A stretch of DNA of 64,000 nt from Alphaproteobacteria bacterium (GTDB lineage Bacteria; Pseudomonadota; Alphaproteobacteria; Rhizobiales; Aestuariivirgaceae), in contig JAHEFB010000001.1 in NCBI GenBank assembly GCA_024640405.1, positions 94,161 through 158,160 of the forward strand, in the 5' to 3' direction. Shown here in pieces: positions 1 through 9,336 of this stretch (positions within the stretch are counted from its first letter, which is position 1; each line of letters starts with the position of its first letter). A program made the translations under genes and the position numbers. Under the pieces are notes generated by a model. The model ran no database searches, was not told the origin of the DNA, and saw nothing but the letters and a program-made list of their open reading frames with translations.

Positions 1-1
1 A

Positions 2-763
2 GATCGTTACTGGCTGTCCATTGCTGACAGTAATATCTGGTTCTGGGCCGGTGCCATTGCGGCCGAACGTGGTCTGGATGTAGAGGTTAGCGAACCTGAT
101 GTTTCTCCATTGGCGGTGCAGGGACCGGAGGCGGAAAATGTTGTGGCATCCATGTTCGGTGACTGGGTGCGGGATCTGAAATATTTCTGGTTCAGGGAAA
201 CAGAGATCGAGGGCATTCCGGTTGCCGTTGCAAGGTCGGGCTGGTCCAAGCAGGGTGGCTTTGAGCTCTACCTGATGGACGGGTCCAAGGGCACAAGGCT
301 GTGGAACATGGTTAGCGAAGCCGGCAGGCCATGGGGTATCGGACCGGGCAATCCCAATCATTGCGAGAGAGTGGAGAGCGGCCTGCTGTCATTTGGCGGA
401 GATACGGATGAGCACACAAACCCGTTTGAGATCCGCATGGGCCGTTATGTCGACCTGGACGTGCCGGATAACGTGGTGGGCATCCAGGCGCTGCGCAGGA
501 TCAAGGCGGAAGGTCCGAAGCGGCATCAGCTTGGCATTATGCTGGAAGGCGATGAACCCGATCAGGTGGCATTCAACTGGTTTGATATAAACAACGGGAA
601 TACCAAAATTGGAGACATGACCAACATCGCATGGTCCTATCGCCTGAAAAGCAACATCGGCTTTGCATTGGTGAGCGTGGAGGCAAAACCGGGCGATGCG
701 GTGACTGTTGCCAAGAAGGGTAAGCAGGTTGCTGCCCAATTGTGTGAGCTGCCGTTTATCTGA
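2..763 (+). CDS. dmdA: DmdA-like GcvT-family demethylase / aminomethyltransferase (5' partial)
   Basis: The reading frame is open from base 2, so the N-terminus lies outside the window; 253 residues are visible. Proteins of this family move a methyl or C1 group from a substrate to tetrahydrofolate in the cytoplasm. The visible part carries the ARSGWSKQGGFELY segment, the GIGPGNPNHCERVESGLLS segment and a C-terminus ending CELPFI, all of which I recognise from dimethylsulfoniopropionate demethylase DmdA; the last two are not typical of housekeeping glycine-cleavage T protein. The substrate cannot be fixed without the missing N-terminal half, because DmdA has close relatives acting on other methylated compounds. 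The stop overlaps the end of the convergent DUF3095 gene by 8 bases. Confidence 0.65.
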   Translation, partial: DRYWLSIADSNIWFWAGAIAAERGLDVEVSEPDVSPLAVQGPEAENVVASMFGDWVRDLKYFWFRETEIEGIPVAVARSGWSKQGGFELYLMDGSKGTRLWNMVSEAGRPWGIGPGNPNHCERVESGLLSFGGDTDEHTNPFEIRMGRYVDLDVPDNVVGIQALRRIKAEGPKRHQLGIMLEGDEPDQVAFNWFDINNGNTKIGDMTNIAWSYRLKSNIGFALVSVEAKPGDAVTVAKKGKQVAAQLCELPFI

Positions 764-1931
764 CGTCTGAATCCTTTGCCGGTATCCGTGCCTTCATGGC
801 TTTTGCAGCCTTGGTATATCCGCCTTCTGAACCATCAATGAAATGAACATGCAGCGATTGCGCCAGGTCAAACAGCAGGCAGGTCATCAAGGCAGCATCT
901 GATCGCCATGTGCCATAGTTCAGATCACCTGACCTGAAACCTTCATCAAGATATTTTTCGATTTCGTCTGCCTTCTGCTCCGTCACATCAATTACCAGCC
1001 TCAGAGCACCATCGAATTTCCGAAAATCAGTGTTGGCTTTCAGTTCCTCACGATACCTTGGCGCATTGTACTCGGCATATTTGCGGTTGTAGCGCTCGGC
1101 AAGAGCTTGAACTGCATAGGTCAGCATGGTCCAGGCAAATGCTCCGTAGCGGCCATACCGGCCGCGCAGCGCGGCGCGCTCCATGGACAGGCTGGGCGAA
1201 TTGAAGCTGGACAGTTTCAGATTGCTGTTTTGCACCGGGGCGCAGTCGTCGATTGGTTTGCCAAGTATGCGCGCCAGATTCTTGCTGACATTGCTTGGTG
1301 TAATCTTGTCGCCGGTCGTCTGCAGTATGATGGTCAGCATGACGCCGTTGCGGGCCGCGAGCGGCTGCCAGCGACAGGACAGACCACCCAGGTCCAGTGA
1401 TTTTCCTGCGTCATCCGGTGTCAGATGCCAGGCGGTTTCGGCCTCGTCCTTCAGCCATTGATCCGCCAGTTCGAGGCCGCCGCCTGCAAACATGGCCAGG
1501 TGATTGTTTTGGGACAACTGAAACTTTCTGACTTTGACGTCTGTGCCTGCGTTCCGCAGTTCACGGACAGGTATGGCGGCCGCCCGCAATGTCAGCCCGA
1601 ACAGGTTTTCGCATTGATCCTGCAGGCTTGCCAGCCTGGTGCGTGCGGCCTTCAACGCACCCGGCGGCACCGCGATCACGCCGCCGTCGCCGCCAAAGAT
1701 GAAGGGTACTTCAAAACCTGCGCAGCCGTTGAGAACGGCTATTATGGAAGACGCGCCAACCATGTTTACGGATTTGTATTCTCCTCGCTCGATTGCGCCG
1801 GTTGAATTGACGACATCGGAAATCAGAATTGTCCAGTTGTCAGGCAGGGGAGCATAATCGCGACCGTCGGAAATCGAATCAAAATCCCCGGACGAATCCA
1901 GATTGCGGTAGAATTCGCTGGTTTCGGTCAA
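756..1931 (-). CDS. DUF3095 family protein, class III nucleotide cyclase-like
   Basis: A 391-residue cytoplasmic protein with no signal peptide or membrane segment. Its N-terminal part resembles a class III cyclase homology domain: ISDVVNST holds Asp39 and FGGDGG holds Asp82, the positions that bind two metal ions in cyclases. I recognise the overall sequence as DUF3095. Whether it makes a cyclic nucleotide is unknown, and the C-terminal half (about 200-391) is not recognisable to me. It is transcribed away from the glycosyltransferase at 2029 across a 97-base divergent gap, and its end overlaps the convergent DmdA-like gene. A second cyclase at 3836-5215 and a cNMP receptor at 19302-19769 are nearby. 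Confidence 0.75.
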   Translation of the reverse strand: MTETSEFYRNLDSSGDFDSISDGRDYAPLPDNWTILISDVVNSTGAIERGEYKSVNMVGASSIIAVLNGCAGFEVPFIFGGDGGVIAVPPGALKAARTRLASLQDQCENLFGLTLRAAAIPVRELRNAGTDVKVRKFQLSQNNHLAMFAGGGLELADQWLKDEAETAWHLTPDDAGKSLDLGGLSCRWQPLAARNGVMLTIILQTTGDKITPSNVSKNLARILGKPIDDCAPVQNSNLKLSSFNSPSLSMERAALRGRYGRYGAFAWTMLTYAVQALAERYNRKYAEYNAPRYREELKANTDFRKFDGALRLVIDVTEQKADEIEKYLDEGFRSGDLNYGTWRSDAALMTCLLFDLAQSLHVHFIDGSEGGYTKAAKAMKARIPAKDSDVR

Positions 1932-2028
1932 CAGGGTTCTTTCTTGTTCAGTTCAAGTGATGGTGCGAAGTCAGTTTGCACTCTATACAGGCCGAGTAAC
2001 AGGACAGACTGGATGAAACGGCAATAAC

Positions 2029-3114
2029 GTGCGCATTGGGTTTTACGCAACAATGAAACCACCAGATGACCCGGTGCCGTCAGGCGACCGGACGATGGCG
2101 CGGCAACTGGTCAAGGCGATGGAATTTGCAGGCCATGAGGTTAAACTGGTCTCGCGTTTGAAATGCAGAGTGCGTTCGCCGGATGTGTTGCACTCGTTGC
2201 GCACTGATGCAGCGCGCGAAGTAGAACGGATTGCCGGTGACTGGACGGCAGGATGTGTTCCGGACCTGATCGTCACCTATCATGTCTACTACAAGTCACC
2301 GGACCTTGTTGGCGCGGCACTGGCTTCGAGGTTCAAAATTCCATACGTGACAATCGAAGCATCCTATGCCGGTAAGCGGGACCACGATGATTGGGCCGCT
2401 GCACAGGCTGTTTCATCTGCCGCAATTCGTCTGGCCGCATTGAACGTTTGCTTTACCGAGAGAGACACGCAGGGTGTCAGGCAACTGGTATCGCCAGCGC
2501 GGGTGACTCTATTGCCGCCGTTTGCCGACTTTTCCGGGGTGGTCCGGGAACGCAATCCGGAAGATGCCGGTGGGCCAGTCGAGCTGCTTGCGGTTGCCAT
2601 GATGTTGAAAGGCAACAAGCTTGAGAGCTTTCGGTTGCTGGCTGAAGCAATACGGCATCTAAGGTCGAGCAACTGGCAACTCACAATTGTGGGTGACGGG
2701 CCCAAACGGGAAGAAGTCGAGGCGATATTTTCCGGGCTTGGGCGGGTGCGGTTTGCCGGCCAGATGGACGGGGCGGGCGTTGCGGGATACCTGGCGGAAA
2801 GTGACGTGTTTGCATGGCCGGGCTACAGGGAAGCATTTGGCCTGGCATATCTTGAGGCCCAGGGCGCAGGCCTTCCTGTCGTTGCGATGAATTCAGGAGG
2901 TGTGGAGGCCGTGGTAAAGGATGGCGAGACAGGTGTTTTGACACCGGAAGGCGACGCGAAAAAATTTGCCGCCGCACTCGATGAACTGATTGATGACTGG
3001 CAGCGAAGGGTGGCAATGGGAAGACGGGCGAGGGTGTTTGCAAGACAAGAAAGAGGCCTTGCAAGTGCTTCAGCGCAGCTTGGTGAAATGCTGCAGGGTG
3101 TGGTGGACGAATGA
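2029..3114 (+). CDS. GT4-family glycosyltransferase
   Basis: A 361-residue GT-B fold retaining glycosyltransferase, expected to transfer a sugar from a nucleotide sugar to a glycan or lipid acceptor at the cytoplasmic face of the membrane. The C-terminal half carries the GT4 EX7E motif (Glu268 and Glu276, in YREAFGLAYLEAQG), and a glycine-rich nucleotide-sugar segment VVGDGPKREEVE precedes it. The start is a GTG with only a distant GGATG upstream. The gene overlaps the deacetylase that follows by 4 bases (ATGA), so the two are translationally coupled and probably act on the same glycan. Donor and acceptor cannot be read from the sequence. Confidence 0.85.
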   Translation: MRIGFYATMKPPDDPVPSGDRTMARQLVKAMEFAGHEVKLVSRLKCRVRSPDVLHSLRTDAAREVERIAGDWTAGCVPDLIVTYHVYYKSPDLVGAALASRFKIPYVTIEASYAGKRDHDDWAAAQAVSSAAIRLAALNVCFTERDTQGVRQLVSPARVTLLPPFADFSGVVRERNPEDAGGPVELLAVAMMLKGNKLESFRLLAEAIRHLRSSNWQLTIVGDGPKREEVEAIFSGLGRVRFAGQMDGAGVAGYLAESDVFAWPGYREAFGLAYLEAQGAGLPVVAMNSGGVEAVVKDGETGVLTPEGDAKKFAAALDELIDDWQRRVAMGRRARVFARQERGLASASAQLGEMLQGVVDE

Positions 3115-3857
3115 GCTGTCGGGTGCTTGACAACGAACTGCATTTCTGGCGGGCTGCCGGTGAACGACCGCAAATATGGTGGCGGGACGATGATGCAGTT
3201 TCGGTAACACCGCAACTGGAACATCTTACCCGGATCGTCGGCAGTGCAGGTATTGAAATCCTGCTGGCAGTCATCCCGGCTAACGCGAACAATGAACTGG
3301 CAGCCTACGTAGAACGATTACCGATACTCAAGCCGTGTGTTCACGGCTGGTCACATACCAACCATGCGCCGGCCCAGGAGAAGAAGTCCGAACTGGGCGC
3401 GCACCGGGACATTGACGTGGTTCTGGGTGATGTCGCACGCGGTCATCAGCGGCTCGAAGAATTGTTCGGCAATGCTGTGTTGCCGGTGCTTGTGCCGCCA
3501 TGGAACCGGATGCGGGATGACCTTGCGCCGCGATTGCCAGAGGTTGGCATCAGGGCATTTTCAACCTTTACCCATCACCGATCTGTGCCGGACATGCAGG
3601 TAAACACCCATGTGGATGTGATGGACTGGAAAACGCGTGGCGGTGCTGCCGGCAAGTCGCTTGATGCGGTACAGGTTGAGTTGGCCGCAGCACTGAGTGT
3701 TTCCAGGGCCAATGGTTTCTACCCTGTCGGGTTGCTAACCCACCACCTGGTTCATGACAATGTTGCCTGGACCACGCTTGCCGCCATCGCGGAACATCCG
3801 GACTTGAAGTGGGTTACCGTTGAGCAGGCCTTTGCTCACCCAAGTACCACCAGTTGA
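3111..3857 (+). CDS. Polysaccharide deacetylase-like (NodB fold) protein
   Basis: A 248-residue protein without a clear signal peptide. It shows WWRDDDAV near residues 23-30, matching the metal and catalytic aspartates of NodB-type deacetylases, and HGWSHTNH at 78-85, matching the family's H-x-x-x-H metal ligands. The likely reaction is removal of an N- or O-acetyl group from a sugar, perhaps on a cytoplasmic precursor since no export signal is seen. It overlaps the upstream glycosyltransferase by 4 bases. Its 3' end overlaps the convergent cyclase gene by 22 bases. Confidence 0.8.
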   Translation: MSCRVLDNELHFWRAAGERPQIWWRDDDAVSVTPQLEHLTRIVGSAGIEILLAVIPANANNELAAYVERLPILKPCVHGWSHTNHAPAQEKKSELGAHRDIDVVLGDVARGHQRLEELFGNAVLPVLVPPWNRMRDDLAPRLPEVGIRAFSTFTHHRSVPDMQVNTHVDVMDWKTRGGAAGKSLDAVQVELAAALSVSRANGFYPVGLLTHHLVHDNVAWTTLAAIAEHPDLKWVTVEQAFAHPSTTS

Positions 3858-5215
3858 TCCACTCCGGCGAGAGTTGACTTGCGCTTCCGATGGGCCTTGG
3901 TCGGCTGGTAACCTTGCTGAACGGCAATGGCATAGGTATCAGCGTCAGTCAGGGCGCGGGACCTGGTCGCCTTGTTGTGTTTTTCAAGCTTGGCCGACAA
4001 GTTGGCGGCTGAGCCGATCACAGTGAACTCCAGACGCGAGTCGTCGCCGATTGTACCGAAAACGATGGGCCCGGCTGCGACCGCGGTATTAACCTTCCCG
4101 CCACCGAAAATTTTCAGGGTTTCATCGGTATCCCAGGTATCTGTTTCAGCGATGATTGCATCAATGGCGCGCATTGCATCTGCTGCGTAGGTTTCGTTCG
4201 TCCTTACGGCGCCGAAGGTAGCCATGATGCCGTCGCCCATGAACTTGTCGATGGAACCGCCATGGCTCTGGATGATGCCGACGATGCGCTTCTGGTAAGC
4301 GATGAGCAGACCCAGCACCTGTTCGGCATCCTTGCCCGAGGCATAAGCGGTGAAGCCACGTAGATCGACATTCAGGATGGCTGCCTCGACCCGCTTGCCT
4401 TTTCCCGGAACGGCGGCTTCATCCGAGTTGCGGATGTCGGACGCAACAGCACTGTCAAAATAACGCGACAATTCGTTGGCTGCCTGAGCGTCGGTGGTTG
4501 CTTTTACCAGCAGATCATTTGCGCGGGTCAGCGCCACGGCAATAATGCCTGCCACCATCACTATGGTGATGGTCTTGTCGAATTCGGCGCCCAGCAGAAT
4601 TTCATTGCCGGTCAGGTATTCGATGTAATTGCGGGTGGTGCTCATGCCATGAGCAGAAAATACGGCATAGGCAACAAGGGTAAGCCAGCCAATCGCCGCC
4701 GCCAGGCCTGAGAAAACAACAAAACGCGCCTGAAACCGCAAGGCGCGCAAGGCAATGAAAATGAACACATAGAGCAGTGTCGGGGCTTTAAGATAAAACG
4801 ACGGCGGTTGATCATATTGAATGTGGAAACTCCAGATCAAAACCATCAAAATCGCGATATCGAAAATAATCGAAAGGTAAACCGCCCAGTTCGGCAACCC
4901 GGTGCGGCGGGCCCAGATAAGCCCGACAACATTGAGGGCAAAGTATATTGCCAGCGCCCACGAAACCGGTGAAAACGCAGTGCCGAAATCCGTTTTGGGT
5001 GCCAGCGCGTACAAAATGCCCCAGGTTAAAACAACAACCAGCTGGATAATTTTGATCAGCACCTCACTGGACTGGTCATGGCGGCTTATTGCAGCTACAA
5101 CCCTTGCAGACATAGGGCGCGCAGGAATCGCGCCGGGTACAACACTTTGAACCTTGCGCCAAAATGATGGTGGCTCAAGTTCTGTGGTTTTGGCGAGATG
5201 TTGCGGGGATGACAT
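3836..5215 (-). CDS. Membrane-bound class III adenylate/guanylate cyclase
   Basis: 459 residues. Six hydrophobic segments (about residues 55-235) form a membrane domain, followed by a linker and a C-terminal class III cyclase domain (about 275-440). The two metal-binding aspartates are visible: Asp284 in NVDLRGFT and Asp328 in KFMGDG. In the segment that normally holds the purine-specifying residue and the transition-state Asn/Arg pair, the sequence reads VIGSAANLSAKLE: the usual Asp/Thr is Ser and the Arg is Lys409, so activity or base preference may differ. It would make cAMP or cGMP in response to a membrane signal. It is divergent from the peptide importer across 267 bases. Confidence 0.88.
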   Translation of the reverse strand: MSSPQHLAKTTELEPPSFWRKVQSVVPGAIPARPMSARVVAAISRHDQSSEVLIKIIQLVVVLTWGILYALAPKTDFGTAFSPVSWALAIYFALNVVGLIWARRTGLPNWAVYLSIIFDIAILMVLIWSFHIQYDQPPSFYLKAPTLLYVFIFIALRALRFQARFVVFSGLAAAIGWLTLVAYAVFSAHGMSTTRNYIEYLTGNEILLGAEFDKTITIVMVAGIIAVALTRANDLLVKATTDAQAANELSRYFDSAVASDIRNSDEAAVPGKGKRVEAAILNVDLRGFTAYASGKDAEQVLGLLIAYQKRIVGIIQSHGGSIDKFMGDGIMATFGAVRTNETYAADAMRAIDAIIAETDTWDTDETLKIFGGGKVNTAVAAGPIVFGTIGDDSRLEFTVIGSAANLSAKLEKHNKATRSRALTDADTYAIAVQQGYQPTKAHRKRKSTLAGVDQLVVLG

Positions 5216-5482
5216 GTATATCCTCCAGGCAGCTGTTTCGCCTGTTTGATAAGGTTGGACGGCTAATGATCTACACGTTTCCAGGTACCATCAATAGGGC
5301 AGATGCATTCAATCTGGTTCACGTCCACTCACAGATGCGCGCTTGCACTACACCAGGACGTGATTGATGTCGGCAATAAAGGGGTTTTCCACATACAGTC
5401 ATATACAACAAAAATCTGTATCCCGTTGGCTGCTTGTCGGCTATCGTGACGAAATTAACGGCGTTTGGCGTAATCGGGTGTC
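5216..5482. other. Divergent intergenic region, cyclase / peptide importer
   Basis: 267 bases between divergently transcribed genes, the longest gap in the window. It must hold promoters for both sides. It is locally AT-rich around 5375-5425, but I could not pick a convincing -35/-10 pair, operator or structured RNA. No small open reading frame here looks real. Confidence 0.4.
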
Positions 5483-7417
5483 ATGAGTTCTTCTGAAGAT
5501 CTTCTCCGAATCGAAGACCTGCGGATAAATTTTCGCGTGCATTCATCGATAATTGAAGCGGTGAAGGGCGTGAGTTTTCGTATCCGTCCGGGTAAGGTGA
5601 CAGCACTGGTTGGCGAGTCCGGTTCCGGCAAGTCGGTAATCGGCCAATCCATCATGGGTATATTGCCGACCGTGGGATCGATTGCCGGTGGATCGATTAC
5701 CTTCAACGATCCGAATTCCGACGCTGATCCAGTGAATATTGAAGCACTTCTGCCCAGCGGGCCCGAGATGCGTGAAATGCGCGGCGGACGCATCGCCATG
5801 ATATTCCAGGAGCCGATGACATCGCTGTCACCATTGCACACGATTGGCAATCAGATTGAAGAAGCGCTCCAACTGCACCAGCCGGTGGACCGACAGGCGG
5901 CGCGGGCGAAGACTGAAGAAATGCTGGGACTGGTGGGTTTCCCCAATCCCAAGCGTGCCTACGACATGTACTCGTTTGAGTTGTCCGGCGGCTTGCGTCA
6001 ACGCGCAATGATTGCGATGGCTTTGATTTGCCGGCCGGCGCTGTTAATTGCCGATGAACCGACGACGGCACTTGATGTGACCATCCAGGCGCAAATTCTG
6101 CAACTGTTGAAAGATCTGCAGCAGCGCTTCAATATGGCGATCCTGCTGATCACCCACGATCTTGGTGTCGTCGCCAACATGGCTGACGAGGTGGTGGTGA
6201 TTTATCACGGTCAGGTTGTCGAAGCAGGGCAGGTATCGCATATTTTCCGATCGCCGCAGCATCCGTACCTCAAGGCATTGCTGAATGCGGTCCCGCACTT
6301 TGACATGAAGCGCGGCGAACGACTGGTTTCGCTGAGGGATGTCAAGGTTGATGCCGCGACTCTACTGAAAGGCCCGGAGGTTCGCGAAGGCAAGGCGAAG
6401 CCGGAAAGGATTCGAAAGCCGGCTGACAGCAGCGATGTGCCGGTGTTGTCAATTCGCAATCTGCAGAAGCGGTTCATGACCAAGAAGTCCGGCTGGTTTT
6501 CCAGTAAAGAGGAAAATGTCATAAGGGCAGTCGACGGTGTCAGTCTGGATATCAGACGCGGTGAATGCCTCGGGTTGGTGGGCGAGAGCGGCTGCGGCAA
6601 GACTACAGTGGCGAAGCTGATCATGAGGGCAATTACTCCGGATGCCGGAGAAATCATCTATTCGGATCATGGTGACGAGCCAATCGATATGGCCAGGGCT
6701 AACGCAGCCGAACTCAATACGTTGCGGACCCGTGTTCAGATGGTGTTTCAGGATCCGTTTTCTTCTCTAAATCCACGTATGACGGTCTCCAATATTCTTA
6801 CAGAACCAATGGAGATACACAGTGTCGGCAACGCCGACAGCCGCCGGGCACATGCTGCAGGACTGATGCAGGCTGTTGGTCTTGATCCGCGTTTTCTGAA
6901 TCGCTATCCGCACAGTTTCTCAGGCGGTCAGAGGCAGCGTATCGGGATCGCTCGAGCATTGGCCCTGAATCCCGGCCTGCTGATTTGCGACGAGCCGGTG
7001 TCAGCACTTGATGTTTCGGTGCAGGCGCAAGTGCTGAACCTGCTCAAGGACCTGCAGCGGCAGCTCAATCTTACCTATCTGTTTGTGTCCCACAATCTGG
7101 CAGTCATCGATTATATGGCGGACCGCATCGCGGTGATGTGCCGGGGGCGTATTGTGGAGATGGCGAGTCGCGAGAACATTTTCCGCGATCCCGTGCATCC
7201 ATACACCCGGTCGTTACTCGCGGCAGTACCATTTCCTGATCTGGACAGGCCGCTGGACTACGATACCCTGTCCCTGTCCGGCGCTTCAGACGATACATTG
7301 TGGCCGGAAGTGTTCAAGCGAGAAACCGGTAACGGCGAAATGGCGTCCATTGAGGTGAGCGACGGACATATGGTTCTGGCAAATTCGCAAGCCAGTATGA
7401 AGGAGCTTCGCACATGA
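5483..7417 (+). CDS. Dipeptide/oligopeptide ABC importer, fused double ATPase (DppD-DppF type)
   Basis: 644 residues holding two complete ABC ATPase domains, equivalent to OppD and OppF joined. Domain 1 has Walker A GESGSGKS near residue 44, signature LSGGLRQR and Walker B LLIADEPT. Domain 2 has Walker A GESGCGKT near 367, signature FSGGQRQR and Walker B LLICDEPV. Each is followed by the oligopeptide-type extension ([16 protein letters not shown]). It powers the permeases encoded downstream from the cytoplasmic side of the inner membrane. It is the first gene of a four-gene operon and overlaps the binding-protein gene by 4 bases (ATGA). Confidence 0.95.
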   Translation: MSSSEDLLRIEDLRINFRVHSSIIEAVKGVSFRIRPGKVTALVGESGSGKSVIGQSIMGILPTVGSIAGGSITFNDPNSDADPVNIEALLPSGPEMREMRGGRIAMIFQEPMTSLSPLHTIGNQIEEALQLHQPVDRQAARAKTEEMLGLVGFPNPKRAYDMYSFELSGGLRQRAMIAMALICRPALLIADEPTTALDVTIQAQILQLLKDLQQRFNMAILLITHDLGVVANMADEVVVIYHGQVVEAGQVSHIFRSPQHPYLKALLNAVPHFDMKRGERLVSLRDVKVDAATLLKGPEVREGKAKPERIRKPADSSDVPVLSIRNLQKRFMTKKSGWFSSKEENVIRAVDGVSLDIRRGECLGLVGESGCGKTTVAKLIMRAITPDAGEIIYSDHGDEPIDMARANAAELNTLRTRVQMVFQDPFSSLNPRMTVSNILTEPMEIHSVGNADSRRAHAAGLMQAVGLDPRFLNRYPHSFSGGQRQRIGIARALALNPGLLICDEPVSALDVSVQAQVLNLLKDLQRQLNLTYLFVSHNLAVIDYMADRIAVMCRGRIVEMASRENIFRDPVHPYTRSLLAAVPFPDLDRPLDYDTLSLSGASDDTLWPEVFKRETGNGEMASIEVSDGHMVLANSQASMKELRT

Positions 7418-9333
7418 CAGTTTGCCTTCGCGTTGGACTCTTGGGGTTGTTTTTGGTGCTGGGATTTCACGCCAGCGCGATGGCGACCACCTACAACGAA
7501 ACGCCGTATTTCGCACAAATGGTGCAGGAAGGAGAGATTGACCCTGTCGAGAAACGCCTCCCCAGGCAGCCAAGAGTGATCGATCTGGAGAAACTTGGTC
7601 GTCAGACCGGCAAGCACGGCGGGAACCTGCGGATGCTGATGGCACGAAAGAAAGACGTGAGAATGATGGTCTATTACGGCTATTCACGTCTGATCGGTTA
7701 CGACACCAACTATGAGCTGCAGCCCGATATTCTTGAAAGCTATGATGTCGAGGATGGCCGCATTTTCACATTTCGTATTCGTGAGGGGCATCGCTGGTCA
7801 GATGGTTCGCCGTTCACGACCGAGGATTTCCGTTTCACTTTTGAAGACGTGATGCTGCACAATAAGCTGCATCGCGGGGGGTTGCCGCAATCGATGCTGG
7901 TCAATGGCAAGGGGCCGAAGTTCACGATTGTCGACAGGTATACCGTCAAATATGAATGGGATGAGCCAAACCCGAAATTTCTGGCAGCCCTTGCGGCACC
8001 TCTGCCGCTGTATATCACCTATCCGTCGCGCTACATGAAACAGTTTCATGCAGACCATATTGGCAAAGAAGCGGCCAAGGCTCTGTCGGAGAAACTGAAG
8101 TACAAGCATTGGCGCGCCATGTTCATCCGGTTGGGCCGGCAAAATCGGCCGGAAAATCCTGATCTGCCAACTTTGGAACCATGGCTGAACACGATTGCGC
8201 CACCGTCAGAGCAGTTTGTATTTGTACGTAATCCTTACTTCCACCGGGTCGATGCGCAAGGCAATCAACTGCCGTACATCGATACCATTGAGATGAATAT
8301 TTCCGCAGCCAACCTGATTCCGCTCAAGACCGGTGCCGGCGAAAGCGATCTGCAGGGGCGATATATCAGTTTTGAGGATTACACCTTTCTCAAACAGAAC
8401 GAGCAGCAACAGGCCTATGATGTCCTGCTGTGGAAATCGGCTGTCGGATCTAAGGTTGCCATCCGGCCCAATCTGAACTTCAAGGACGATGCATGGCGCT
8501 CCGTCTTGCAGGATGTGCGCTTCCGTCAGGCCCTGTCACTTGGCATCAACCGTCATGAAATCAACATGGTGACGTTTTTTGGCCTGGGTCAGGAAGTTGC
8601 TGACTCACCGCTCAGGCAAAGCCCGTTGTTCGATGAAAAATATGCCAGCGCCTGGGCATCGTTTGACCCGGTTCTGGCCAACAAGCTTCTTGATCAGGCA
8701 GGCCTTGAAAAACGTGACGAGGATGGAATTCGGCTGTTGCCGGGCGGTCAACGGGCAGAACTGATCATAGAAAGCGCCGGTGAGAGCACTGTAGAAACAG
8801 ACGTATTGCAGCTGATTACCGATCACTGGAAAGAGCTCGGATTGAAAGTCTTTACCCGTGCCACCCAGAGGGACATTTTTCGCTCCCGGCTGAAAGCAGG
8901 CAATACAATGATGAGTGTCTGGTCCGGCCTCGACAATGCATTGCCTCAACCATCAATGTCTCCTGAGGAACTGGCACCCAGTAACGATTCTCAAACCCAA
9001 TGGCCGCAGTGGGGATTGTACGGCATGACCGGCGGTAAATCCGGCACGGAGCCAGATTTGCCCCCTGTAAAGCAATTGATGGCGCTGCTGGGGGAGTGGC
9101 AGCAATCCCGCGATGATGAAGCGCGTACGCGGATCTGGCAACAAATGCTGGAGATTTATACCGACAGTGTTTTTTCCATCGGAACGGTGAATTCGACATT
9201 GCAACCAATCGTTGTCAGCAAGAAAATCCGAAATATGCCAAAAGAAGAAGTCTACAGTTTCCAGCCCGGCAGTTACTTCGGTGTCTTCATGGTTGACACA
9301 TTCTGGTTCAAACGCGGCACGGGGAGCGACTGA
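7414..9333 (+). CDS. Periplasmic substrate-binding protein of peptide ABC importer (SBP family 5)
   Basis: 639 residues with a Sec signal peptide ending near AMA (about residues 1-26). The mature protein is an OppA/DppA-type family 5 binding protein, with the expected blocks IREGHRWSDGSPFTTEDF early on and FRQALSLGINRHEI in the second half. At about 640 residues it is longer than classic DppA. Family 5 proteins bind peptides, but some bind sugars, nickel or muropeptides, so the ligand is open. It lies 3 bases before the first permease gene. Its position between two sets of glycosyltransferases leaves room for a cell-envelope-derived ligand, which is inference only. Confidence 0.93.
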   Translation: MTVCLRVGLLGLFLVLGFHASAMATTYNETPYFAQMVQEGEIDPVEKRLPRQPRVIDLEKLGRQTGKHGGNLRMLMARKKDVRMMVYYGYSRLIGYDTNYELQPDILESYDVEDGRIFTFRIREGHRWSDGSPFTTEDFRFTFEDVMLHNKLHRGGLPQSMLVNGKGPKFTIVDRYTVKYEWDEPNPKFLAALAAPLPLYITYPSRYMKQFHADHIGKEAAKALSEKLKYKHWRAMFIRLGRQNRPENPDLPTLEPWLNTIAPPSEQFVFVRNPYFHRVDAQGNQLPYIDTIEMNISAANLIPLKTGAGESDLQGRYISFEDYTFLKQNEQQQAYDVLLWKSAVGSKVAIRPNLNFKDDAWRSVLQDVRFRQALSLGINRHEINMVTFFGLGQEVADSPLRQSPLFDEKYASAWASFDPVLANKLLDQAGLEKRDEDGIRLLPGGQRAELIIESAGESTVETDVLQLITDHWKELGLKVFTRATQRDIFRSRLKAGNTMMSVWSGLDNALPQPSMSPEELAPSNDSQTQWPQWGLYGMTGGKSGTEPDLPPVKQLMALLGEWQQSRDDEARTRIWQQMLEIYTDSVFSIGTVNSTLQPIVVSKKIRNMPKEEVYSFQPGSYFGVFMVDTFWFKRGTGSD

Positions 9334-9336
9334 ACC

